Shown here one piece after another: positions 11,393 to 20,113 of a stretch of 64,000 nt of DNA (position 1 is its first letter; each line of letters begins with the position of its first letter). The stretch spans positions 137,936,948 through 138,000,947 of the forward strand of contig CM060964.1 of assembly GCA_030765045.1 (NCBI GenBank). Direction: 5' to 3'. The notes under the pieces were generated by a model that saw nothing but the letters and a program-made list of their open reading frames with translations, had not been told where the DNA came from and ran no database searches. The position numbers and the translations under genes are program-made. The stretch comes from Tenodera sinensis (taxonomy: Eukaryota > Arthropoda > Insecta > Mantodea > Mantidae).

Positions 11393-11725
11393 TTCTTATT
11401 TATGGTAAACATTAAAGAATTAAGTGTATGCATCAAATCTGCACACATTACAAGAATTGAAGGACAATATCACAAAAGAACTACAGTCAATATGAACTTT
11501 TGCTAGTAAGCAAGAATTGTTTTTGGAGATATAGAGTTTGTGTTTGCGTTGAAGATCAATTTCAACATTTGTTGTGATGCAGGTAAGCCTAATGTAAGCT
11601 AGAACAGTAGTTAGTGTTCCATAGCTGTTACTTACCAGTTCTTTACATTAACTCTAGCAGAGAACACACCGGCCCTCACCCAGTCCGGTGTCACCGCAGG
11701 GCGGTACTGGCGAGCTACAAATCCA
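11393..11725 (+). mobile_element. 3' fragment of the same mariner-like family, facing the other way
   Basis: This segment is a diverged, reverse-complement copy of 10140-10450. It has the same C-terminal codons and stop, and the same GC-rich stretch after the stop (CCGGCCCTCACC at about 11669, compared with its reverse complement at about 10177). It begins abruptly within the codons for a WGTLKNK-like motif. Together with the minus-strand relic it makes an inverted repeat with arms of about 300 bp and a centre of about 950 bp. Confidence 0.75.
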
Positions 11726-12562
11726 CTGTATATCCCATCCTCAGAGAGTTTATACACTTCTCCTCAATCATTTTCAATGCATTTTTTGTGTTTGTTGTCA
11801 AACTCCTAACCATATAACATTCTACTACACAACCCACCTTACACAATGTAACTGCAAATTTACTTGATAAAGTTTCATCTACATACCTAATGCTGTATCC
11901 TAGTATATTAGAATAGTTTTAACTCATGATTTGTGAATACTTCCACAGTTGTCTTCTTTATGCAACCCTTGATCATTTATCATCACTTCACAATAACTTG
12001 GTAACACAACTCTTATCAGCCTGACTCACCTGCATTTGACCTGTGTGAGAAAAATCAGAGTTGTGTGACATGAAGCAAGCAGAGGAAGAGCTACTGCAAG
12101 CTGTTGCCACATGTACCATACCATGAAAATTATGGAAACTTCAGTTGTAAATTGCACTAAACTATCAACAACAAAAAAATGTGTAAATTAAACTGTTCAG
12201 TTTTTTTAAACTGTCCATGTCCTTAAACGTGTTTTGATATTCAAAGGCATCAGGGCATAATGTCCATTATAAAATGACAACACAATTTTATTTTTGTGTG
12301 ATGAATCTAGTGCTCAGAGAAAAGGTTGTATTAAGCATTTTATTCAGTATACATGCTTAATCCCTTTAACCTATGAGCATCTATACTCAACCCGTATAAT
12401 TATATACAATTTATTGTAAATAATTCAGAAGACAGTGAATGTAGCTGCACTTCCTTGTTGCACACATATTCCTGCCAGCTTTAGTTGATACAATAAGCTA
12501 ACATACGTCTTCAAAGACCATAATTTGTGTAGAGCATGATTTCTAAAATAGCATCAACTCAC
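11726..12562. other. Pten intron sequence after the second coding exon; no feature seen
   Basis: This is the start of the intron that follows the exon at 12563-12692 on the minus strand. It is A+T-rich with no recognisable gene or repeat. I looked for the next conserved Pten exon (the CAERHYDTAKFNC region of the human protein) and did not find it here or further left. Confidence 0.5.
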
Positions 12563-12692
12563 AGATTGTATATCTTGTAGTGGTCTTTGTGCTGAGCTTC
12601 GAAGAACTTCACAACATCATCTATGTGGTTTCTGTAAACACCCTCCAATTTCTCAGCAGGAAATCCCATGGCAATTAAGTTTGGCCTTATAT
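12563..12692 (-). CDS. Pten: Pten phosphatase, second coding exon (equals human exons 2 and 3 joined)
   Basis: PTEN removes the 3-phosphate from PIP3 at the plasma membrane and so opposes PI3K/Akt signalling. This exon encodes part of the N-terminal phosphatase region. Visible blocks are NLIAMGFPAEKLEGVYRN and HIDDVVKFFEAQHKDHYKIY, nearly identical to human PTEN residues 31-69. The acceptor is a clean AG after a pyrimidine-containing stretch (12693-12694), and the donor is GTGAGT (12562 downward). The exon completes a codon begun in exon 1 (phase 1) and ends inside the Leu codon of KIYNL. It is 130 nt long, the sum of human exons 2 (85 nt) and 3 (45 nt) as I remember them, so the intervening intron is absent. 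The catalytic HCKAGKGR loop is encoded further downstream, outside this window. Confidence 0.96.
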
Positions 12693-12956
12693 CTGCATTT
12701 TTGTAGTTAAGAAAAGCATAAGATGAAACTCAGTGAAGATGGTTGTCAACCACTCCACTAGCAGAACCAAATTTATATTATGCATAATTATGTGTTGTGT
12801 ATAGTAAATAAAAAAACAATACAGTCAATACCCACAGTTCTATAAATGAAGGACTTGGAATAACACAAAAGCAGGCACTATAAAAATGTTCAACTTTGTA
12901 CAGCTCAAATACTTTTATAGCATACATACATAAAGCTACTTATTATGGAAGCTGCA

Positions 12957-13308
12957 AAATTTAAAGGCGGCTGATATTTGACTGTTACTATTGTTTTCCC
13001 TGTCGTACAAATACATTTTGTAGGTGCAAATGATATTTATATCACTGGCTGTACAGTATGATTTCACAGCATGTTTAACTACACAATACTGCAAAGCATG
13101 GCAAGCCTATGATTGGATTTTGTGTTCAGCCAGTCGCCATTAAATTTTGTGGCTGCTATAAATGCAAAATGCTACACAATTGTTTACAGATTTAATGAAA
13201 ATGGCCAAACTGCACTTCACAAATAAAGCAATTATGCTAAAACCTTGTGAATATTACATAACTCCTGAACTTCATTTATTTTTAAATGTTGTCAGCCTAC
13301 AGTATATA
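12957..13308. repeat. dispersed repeat of unknown type (family R)
   Basis: The first part (about 12957-13165, beginning TTTAAAGGCGGCTGATA) is closely similar to 59372-59578. The second part (about 13150-13308) is similar to 15660-15832. The three copies overlap in content as truncated copies of one family would. No coding sequence is apparent. The mariner at 13309-14563 lies at its right edge, in a TATATACA stretch. Confidence 0.65.
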
Positions 13309-14563
13309 CACAAGGGTCATTTCAGAAGTCCTCCATATTGTAAGATGGAATTGAAAAAAGATAATTTTACAAAATACCTTTACAGGGCTTCAATATAATC
13401 TCCAGTGTCACTTATGACAGCTTCCCAATGTTTTGGCAAATTCTATATTCTGGATAGGGAACCTTCATTGTTGAGCTGCCTGATTACTTGGGTTACCTCA
13501 CTGGCAGCTTCATCACTTGTAGCAAAATGTTTTCCACGCAGTAGTTCCTTCAATTTGGGAAACAAATCAATGTCTTGTGGGCTCAAATCACGACTATATG
13601 GTGGATGGGGAAGTATTTCCCATCCATGTTTGTCAAGCGTTTCGTTCATCGGCAGGTCAATACGAGGTCTAGCATTATCGTGAAAAATGAGGACACCAGC
13701 TGCAAACACAAAATATTTTACAGAAACAGCTTGTAGTACGCACCTGTTACAGACATCCCCTGTGCACTCTATTTGTAGCTATGAATCCATTCATGTCATA
13801 AGAAAAGATCATCAGTTTCACCTTCGATAGTAGGTAGTGGCATTTTTTCGAGCATGCAGAGTTGGAACTTTTCCATTGAGATGACTGAGACTTCAGTTCT
13901 GGCTCAAAACCTTGTATCCAGGTTTCATCAAGAGCAACAGTTCTTTAAATTTTCTCCTCCTGCTCAATAATGCTGAAGCAATTCTTCTGCGATTCTCTTG
14001 TGACATGCTTTCTGCTCTTCACTCAGATGATGTGGAACCCATCTGACAGCAGCTTTTCTATAGTGATTCTGAAAACTGAAGTGACAGACACACTGGCCTT
14101 ATGTGCAATTTCCTCACGTTTGTTATCAATCCTCTCTCAAAATGCCATTAACAATAATCTTAGAGGTGTAGTCTGTTGCAGTTGATGGCCTTCCACTTCT
14201 TGGGTTGTCCTCAGTGCTTACCCAACCTTCACGGAAATGAGCAGACCACCATGATACTGTGCTACGAACCACTACACTATTTCCACACACCTCTCTGAAA
14301 CTGCTGTAAATTCCTGTTGGGTTCTTTCCACTTAGGGATTCAATTTTGATGTAGGAACACTGGTCCTTGTGTGTAATCTAACCTGACTCGGTTTCAGCTT
14401 CCATTTTAAAACTGAATTACTGACGACAAAGCCATGCGAACCAGCAAACACATATACAACTTTCAAGCCTATAGTCTGGCTCACAACTGAGAAATTTCAA
14501 CTTGATCATGCCACTGTAACGTTTCCACATGCACCGTGTACAGGACTTTTGAAATGACCCTTG
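13309..14563 (-). mobile_element. mariner with both terminal inverted repeats
   Basis: The left end CAAGGGTCATTTCAGAAG (from 13311) and the reverse complement of the right end CAAGGGTCATTTCAAAAG (to 14563) match over 22 bp with one difference. Both ends adjoin TA (13307-13308 and 14564-14565); the left side has two extra bases (CA). The size of about 1.25 kb is typical for a complete mariner. The transposase gene lies on the minus strand. Confidence 0.88.
13380..14404 (-). pseudogene. mariner transposase, broken
   Basis: The frame starts at ATG 14402-14404 (MEAETESG) and ends at TAA 13380-13382 after GDYIEAL. A paired-like DNA-binding part is visible (NPTGIYSSFREVCGNSVV, then STEDNPRSGRPSTAT, about 14180-14340). 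The first catalytic Asp lies in VALDETWIQGFEPELKSQS (about 13880-13945), the second in FHDNARPR (about 13680), and the third in SRDLSPQDIDLFPKLKELL (about 13540-13600). Several frameshifts, stops and a short anomalous stretch at 13700-13800 interrupt the frame. The copy is dead, although the terminal repeats look usable in trans. Confidence 0.87.
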
Positions 14564-14639
14564 TATATTTGTAATTGTTATTTTATTATTGCTTACTCTA
14601 CTTTTTTACTTAAAACTGTTAATTTTGGTATTTTTAAAG

Positions 14640-15300
14640 GACCAGCAAATCCCAGAGCTAAAAGATAACCTGAGGATTAGTGACCTGACATTCCTTACTG
14701 ACATCAGAGAATTTTAATGGCTTGAATTATAGCCTAAAAGCAAGGAAACAGAATGTAGTACAAATGTACAATGAGAAAAAGTCATTTGTACTAAGAACAG
14801 ATTTATGCAAAGTACACCTAATGTACAGAGAACTATATCATTTTATCTCTTGGATCATACTGACCAATCTTTCAGTTAATTGTATGCACAAATATGCTAC
14901 TAAGTTAAATGTATTAAAAACTTATTCCAACCACTGATTTAAGGACTTCGAAAATATGGAAAATGCTTTTTTGTTATTTATTGATCTTTTCACTATGGAC
15001 ATAACAAAAATCAGATTAAATATGCAAATTGAAGTTGCAGATCTACAGACAGATAGGCATCATAAAATTAAATGCAAAGATTTATACCTGTTCAAACAGC
15101 TGTGACCCAAAATACCCTGGTTTCAGTTCATTTGCCAACAAAATTGTGGCTATGTTAGGATCCACTTATATTTGTGGACAGTTGTTTTTGAGAACAAAAA
15201 CTTTGAAATCAAAAACCAAGTCCCACATAATAGTTGAAAATCTGGTAGCTCAACTAAAGCTGGTTACTACTAAAACAGCTCCAGATTTTGAAAGCTGATT
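14640..15300 (+). pseudogene. hAT transposase C-terminal half (GTF2IRD2/ZBED5-like), broken
   Basis: The region carries a run of motifs seen in the C-terminal half of a large hAT family, also domesticated as GTF2IRD2 and ZBED5 in vertebrates. DLTFLTDIREF and YSLKARKQNVVQMYNEKKSF lie at about 14670-14780. The hAT dimerisation domain is at about 15110-15297 (YPGFSSFANKIVAMLGSTYI, then LFLRTKTLKSKTKSH). Frameshifts occur near 14940 and 15040. No terminal repeats or zinc-finger part were found. It ends just before the hAT element that starts at 15334. Confidence 0.75.
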
Positions 15301-15659
15301 AGCTTGAAGTATAAGGCACATATACTTTATATCTAGGGCTAGGACGTTCATGCCTGTGCATATTTTTTCTTAGGGGTCAAAAATGTATGCTTTAACATTA
15401 TGTGCACAAATGATGGAATTTTCAGTTATTTGGACATGACTTCATGGTGCACATAACTGCATATTTTCTTGATTTTGATAAATGCATAACATTTTAATAT
15501 TATAGTCCCTATATTGCATATTTTAATGATTTTTATGGTTTTTTAGTAATTTTTTTTTTCCAACTGAATAACATTTTTTCATATTGGTAGTATTGCACAT
15601 GATGATGGAGACTCGTGAAGTGACTAGAAATAATGATGAGTCATGATGTCATGCAGTGA

Positions 15660-15835
15660 ATCCCCTGTGACAGCTATAAATGTAAAATGCTATACAATTG
15701 TTTACAGATTTAATGAAAATGGCCAAACTGCACTTCACAAATAATGCAATTATGCTAAAACTTTGTGAATATTACATAACTCCTGAACTTTACTTATTTT
15801 GAAATGTCAGTCTACAGTATATACACAAAATCCTT
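15660..15835. repeat. family R fragment inserted in the outer hAT copy
   Basis: This segment repeats 13150-13308 with small differences (ACAATTGTTTACAGATTT and onward to ACAGTATATACACA). It is absent from the equivalent place in the inner hAT copy (about 20555-20640), so it is an insertion into the outer copy, with some loss or change of bases at the junctions. Confidence 0.7.
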
Positions 15836-15960
15836 CCATATATGTAACAGTCGTTTGCCTGCCCACCAGCTGTTGTGTCTTGCTCTTGAAACGTAACGGT
15901 GTAGTGAACTGGTTTCCACCTAATTAAATTAGGCATATAAAACGTTAAAAAGTTTTTCAA

Positions 15961-17401
15961 ATGCCAAAAATAAAACCAACTTCTAGTGCAAGATTAATTT
16001 ACAGGAGTTTTCAGGTGATTTAATATCTACGGGTAATAGGGTACTTTTTGTGCAACATGTGAGAAAAATGTAGGGAGCGAGAAAAGATTTAAAATAGTTA
16101 GGCACATATACACAGCAAAACATAAGTAGATAACCAGAAAACCTGTTCAAAAACAAGTAGCAGTGTTTAGGAAGTGGGGTTACTGAATTTTCTTATGACT
16201 TGTGCCAAGCATTTTTGCCTACTGATATTCCCTTGTTCAAAATTAATAATCTGACATTAAAAAGAATTTCTTGCCAAGTACACTCGACAACTTGTGTGTG
16301 AAGAAAGTAAATTGAGTAAGACTTATGTACCACAATGTTACAATAACGTATTGTCTAATTTACAAAATGAATTAGCGGATCAGTTTGTGTGGTTGTCTGT
16401 TGATGAAACCCCCAATTCTGAGCACCATTCTATTGCTAATATAATTGTCGGTGCTTTAAATAATGAACAAAAAACTACACCTTATCTTCTTAATGTGTGC
16501 AAATAGTCGGCCACTGACAATGTAACTGTGACCCAGTTTGTGATGGACTCTTTGAAATTACTATGGCCGTGTGGAATCAAATACGACTGGTTACTTTTGT
16601 TACCAATGCAAGTCCTTATATGGTGAAATCGAGACAAATACTGAAAGGCATTTTTCCTAACATATAACTTGTTTGGCACATGCTCTTCATCACATTGCTG
16701 AGACAATATATGACTCCTTCCCATTGGTAGACAGATTTGTGTCAAAGTACAAAGAGAACTTTGGTTAAACTCCTAAAAGAGCTAAGTTGTTTAGATCAAC
16801 AGCATCTAATATCCGACTCCCTGATTCACCAGTGTTAACTCGATGGGGAACATAGCTCGATGCAGTAGTTTTGTATTACGCTGAGCACATAGAAATAGTC
16901 GAAGAGGTTGTTAATTCACTGGACTTGAAAGATGCTTCAGCAATAGAAACTGAGCAAAATATTCTGTCAGGCACTGGGTTAAAAGAGGATCTTAGTTTCA
17001 TATCTGCCCATTTTTCTTTCTTAACAACAGCCAAAACGTCATTGGAAGCTGTAGGATCTCCTTTGCATGAATCACTTACTGCCTTTGAAAAAATATGTGA
17101 TCTAAGTTCAGGTCTAGTAGTATAGGACAAAAAGTGAAAGAGAAAGTGAATTATGTAATTTAAAAAATTCTGGTTATTAACAGATCTGCAATATTCAAGA
17201 CATCTTTGAAAGAAAACCATCTGTCACACCAAGAGACTTGACTCTCTGTGAAGCAGTTAACATCACTTAAATATGCCCCAATACCATCTTGTGACATGGA
17301 GAGGTTTTCACATTACAAAAGTGTTTTGCGAGGCAACAGACAATGTTTTGCAGTTGAAAATTTGTGCAATGTGTTGGTTGTGAACTGCAATTTAGCAGTT
17401 A
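15961..17401 (+). pseudogene. hAT transposase of the outer copy, broken
   Basis: The start ATG at 15961 (MPKIKPTS) matches the start of the inner copy at 20793. The frame is shifted and stopped many times. Recognisable blocks are the BED/CGGBP1-like zinc-finger region (about 16000-16120) and FVWLSVDETPNSEHHSIANI (about 16387-16446, with a conserved acidic residue). CLAHALHHIAE follows (about 16674-16706), and the dimerisation region beginning QLTSLKYAPIPSCDMERFSH lies at about 17250-17390. The gene is cut at NLAVNT by the LTR element at 17406. A stretch of about 80 codons around YDSFPLVDRF (16710-16800) is kept here but missing from the inner copy. Confidence 0.85.
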
Positions 17402-17405
17402 ATAC

Positions 17406-17870
17406 TGTGACTTTGGTTGTGTTGAAAAGTAAAGTAGACAGATGTAGTCGAGATAAAGAAACACTTTTATTTCCGTAAACAGTAACTTTGTACACTCGTT
17501 GCAACAACAAGAAAGTCTTTTCCGATTCTCCAACAGCACGGCTCCGAATTCGTAACACAAAGAACTGTCCCTTCTCCGTCGGCACGACTACTCAACCTTC
17601 ACATACGTCTGACTGACTCTTCTGTCGCACTTTACTGCTATTTATATCTCCCAGGCACTATTCTGGAAGCTTCAGGAACGTTCACTTATTGCGGTGAGAT
17701 ACAAAGTAGAAGATTCCAGTAGCCTATATCCTTTTCTCTCTTTCGGCAAGCGCCCCAACAATGCGGCCATTCTCTGTCTCTTTCCTTCGGCTCCTTTGCG
17801 GTAGTGCCGACAATAATGCGATGGGTGACACTGCTGTTGTCGGCAATTAGATGCGGCGGGCGCGGTGACA
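17406..17870 (-). repeat. 3' LTR (with respect to the element's minus-strand orientation)
   Basis: This direct repeat differs from 19586-20050 at two places I can see (T versus C in CTTTA-CTGCTA near 17633, and A versus C in GCCTATATCC near 17731). The polypurine tract lies just inside it at 17871-17883. The element's reading frame runs into it and stops at 17686. Confidence 0.93.
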
Positions 17871-19506
17871 CTGCTCCCTCCTCAGAGCTGGTCGTCCCGA
17901 CCAGCACTATCACTGCGGCATCTCCCTTGCGCCCCGGTGGACTAACCCATCGAACCTCTTCTCCAGGAGGCACGATCCTAGGTATCACTGTTGGATAGTG
18001 TCCCTTGGTCCGGGTAGGACGATGTATGCCATCCTGCTTCGAAATTCTGCAACAGTACCGCCGGTCTAGACGGTCCCTCGTCCAGTTGCCCTTCTTCCTA
18101 GTGTGTTGACGGGCCATCCTGCGCACTTGGAAACGGCTCACTGGGTACCATGTCCGCCGACCTCTCTGGCGCACCTTCGCAGCCACCTTGCTTCCGATGG
18201 GTCCGGCAACAAACCCCACCACATCCGCGCGAGTCGCGTCCACCGCTGCACTCGTGTTCACTCGTGCTCGGCACGGCCTCTCCTGTATCCTGCCGTCCAC
18301 GATGATGTCCACCATTCTTCCGTTCACGGCACTATGCGTCAGGTGATTGGATGGCTCCGACGGTCCCCCCATGTCACACGCCAAGTCGGTTCTCGCGTGA
18401 TGCTCGTTTGCTTGTGCGCTTCCCTGCTGATCGTCCTCCACGTCGTTTCCTGGTTGGTTACGTACCCGACACACTGCTCCAGAGGATCCTCGACGACGTC
18501 CCTGAACTGCCCCTTTGTCTTCTCCGAGACGTACACTTTCGTTATCTGAAACGGGCGCAACTGTCGCCTCGGCCACTAGGTGCTTCCTCCCCGGGTCCGC
18601 GCTATTCCGTCTGCCCCTGGCATCCAGTACTTTGACGCTCTCGTCAACTCTTACTACCAGGGCGCCAAGACGTTCCCAGTCGTCCTCCACGACGTCCACA
18701 TGCTGGCAGAGGTCTTCCACCTTTTCGCCGAGTTCTTCCACGTCTTCCGTCACGCCAATCAGTCCGCCAAGTTGTTCCACGTCTTCCGTCATGCCAATCA
18801 GTTCGCCGAGTTGTTCCACGTCTTCCGTCACGCCAATCAGTTCGCCGAGTTGTTCCACGTCTTCCGTCACGCCAATCAGTTCGCCGAGTTGTTCCACGCC
18901 TTCCGTCACGCCAATCAGTTCGCCGAGTTGTTCCACGTCTTCCGTCACGCCAATCAGTTCGCCGAGTTGTTCCACGTCTTCCGTCACGCCAATTAGTTCG
19001 CCGAGTTGTTCCACGTCTTCCCTCACGCCAATCAGTTCGCCGAGTTGTTCCACGTCTTCCCTCATATCATCCGAAACGGGCGCAAATGTCGCCTCGGCCA
19101 CTAGGTGCTCCCTCCCCGGCTCCGCGCTATTCCGTCTGCCCCTGGCATCCAGTACTTTGACGCTCTCGTCAACTCTTACTACCAGGGCGCCAAGACGTTC
19201 CCCGTCGTCCTCCACGACGTCCGCATGCTGGCAGAGGTCTTCCACCTTTTCGCCGAGTTCTTCCACGTCTTCCGTCACGCCAGTCAGTTCGCCGTCAATT
19301 TTCGCCGATAGCTCCGTCTTCATCTCTTTCAGCTCGGCGAGGTTGTCGTTTGACGTTTCCATTTTGGCAGTGAGGTTGTCGTTTGCCGTCTTCATTTTGG
19401 CAGCGAGGTTGTCGTTTGCCGTCTTCATCTTGGACATTTCTGTCTTCATTTCGGCGAATAATTCTTTCATCATTGCCATCATCCTGGTTTCCGAATCTCC
19501 CTCCAT
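17686..19506 (-). CDS. gag-like coiled-coil protein with internal repeats and a protease remnant
   Basis: This is an uninterrupted 606-codon frame within the LTR element. Residues 1-70 are coiled-coil-like (MKELFAEMKTEMSKMKTAND repeats). There follow two copies of a block of about 75 residues (VEELGEKVEDLCQH to EATxAPVSD), separated by eight near-identical 13-residue units (VTEDVEQLGELIG). After about residue 400 there is a remnant resembling a retropepsin (IIVDGRIQERPCRARVNTSA), where the usual D-T/S-G triad reads N-T-S, so a protease would be inactive. The C-terminal part is Arg-rich and runs into the LTR. I see no zinc knuckle. Whether the protein is made is unknown; the open frame in such a young copy suggests it could be. 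Confidence 0.75.
   Translation of the reverse strand: MEGDSETRMMAMMKELFAEMKTEMSKMKTANDNLAAKMKTANDNLTAKMETSNDNLAELKEMKTELSAKIDGELTGVTEDVEELGEKVEDLCQHADVVEDDGERLGALVVRVDESVKVLDARGRRNSAEPGREHLVAEATFAPVSDDMREDVEQLGELIGVREDVEQLGELIGVTEDVEQLGELIGVTEDVEQLGELIGVTEGVEQLGELIGVTEDVEQLGELIGVTEDVEQLGELIGMTEDVEQLGGLIGVTEDVEELGEKVEDLCQHVDVVEDDWERLGALVVRVDESVKVLDARGRRNSADPGRKHLVAEATVAPVSDNESVRLGEDKGAVQGRRRGSSGAVCRVRNQPGNDVEDDQQGSAQANEHHARTDLACDMGGPSEPSNHLTHSAVNGRMVDIIVDGRIQERPCRARVNTSAAVDATRADVVGFVAGPIGSKVAAKVRQRGRRTWYPVSRFQVRRMARQHTRKKGNWTRDRLDRRYCCRISKQDGIHRPTRTKGHYPTVIPRIVPPGEEVRWVSPPGRKGDAAVIVLVGTTSSEEGAVSPRPPHLIADNSSVTHRIIVGTTAKEPKERDREWPHCWGACRKREKDIGYWNLLLCISPQ
18739..19065 (-). repeat. 39-bp coding tandem repeat, eight units plus a partial
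   Basis: Units of exactly 39 bp (for example from 18739, 18778 and 18817, to the start of the ninth at 19051) encode the 13-residue unit VTEDVEQLGELIG. Units differ at a few positions (T to R, D to G, V to M). The array is flanked by two copies of a 223-bp block (18546-18768 and 19071-19293) in the same frame. Confidence 0.95.
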
Positions 19507-19563
19507 CTTGGTTCTAACGTTGCAACTTCTAACGACGATGTAACGAAACTAGAAGCAATTCGA

Positions 19564-19584
19564 CGAATCCCACTCCTGACACCA
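19564..19584 (-). promoter_or_regulatory. primer-binding site, tRNA-Leu type
   Basis: The minus-strand sequence begins TGGTGTCAGGAGTGGGATT. It is complementary to CCA plus the acceptor and T-arm 3' side of an insect tRNA-Leu, which ends AATCCCACTCCTGACA as I recall it from Drosophila. It starts one base inside the LTR. This is where reverse transcription would be primed. Confidence 0.85.
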
Positions 19585-19585
19585 G

Positions 19586-20050
19586 TGTGACTTTGGTTGT
19601 GTTGAAAAGTAAAGTAGACAGATGTAGTCGAGATAAAGAAACACTTTTATTTCCGTAAACAGTAACTTTGTACACTCGTTGCAACAACAAGAAAGTCTTT
19701 TCCGATTCTCCAACAGCACGGCTCCGAATTCGTAACACAAAGAACTGTCCCTTCTCCGTCGGCACGACTACTCAACCTTCACATACGTCTGACTGACTCT
19801 TCTGTCGCACTTTACCGCTATTTATATCTCCCAGGCACTATTCTGGAAGCTTCAGGAACGTTCACTTATTGCGGTGAGATACAAAGTAGAAGATTCCAGT
19901 AGCCTCTATCCTTTTCTCTCTTTCGGCAAGCGCCCCAACAATGCGGCCATTCTCTGTCTCTTTCCTTCGGCTCCTTTGCGGTAGTGCCGACAATAATGCG
20001 ATGGGTGACACTGCTGTTGTCGGCAATTAGATGCGGCGGGCGCGGTGACA
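19586..20050 (-). repeat. 5' LTR (with respect to the element's minus-strand orientation)
   Basis: The promoter of the element should lie in this repeat. It is followed on the minus strand, after one base, by the primer-binding site. It is nearly identical to the other LTR, which implies recent insertion. Confidence 0.93.
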
Positions 20051-20113
20051 ATACTAACAGCCACATCCACTTCTGCTTCAACCTCTAAGGAATAATGTAA
20101 GTTTATTTATTAT

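Larger units (their letters stand above)
17406..20050 (-). mobile_element. young non-autonomous LTR retrotransposon (Gypsy-like, gag only)
   Basis: Two 465-bp direct repeats (17406-17870 and 19586-20050) start TGTGACTTTGG and end GCGCGGTGACA. They are flanked by the 4-bp duplication ATAC (17402-17405 and 20051-20054). The gene order is on the minus strand. The primer-binding site is at 19564-19584 and a purine-rich tract (GAGGAGGGAGCAG) adjoins the downstream LTR at about 17871-17883. I see only two differences between the LTRs by eye. The internal region is only 1715 bp and has no reverse transcriptase or RNase H, so it depends on a complete relative. Its GC content is far above that of the host hAT. 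Confidence 0.95.

Noticed and set aside
1..12562. Further Pten exons (catalytic HCKAGKGR region) downstream of the second exon
   Set aside because: I looked for the conserved CAERHYDTAKFNC and HCKAGKGRTG segments on the minus strand and did not find them; they probably lie beyond base 1.
18515..19543. A plus-strand open frame of 342 codons rich in Ser/Pro/Thr across the LTR element
   Set aside because: It is the antisense shadow of the gag-like 39-bp repeats. LTR orientation, primer-binding site and polypurine tract all place the gene on the minus strand.
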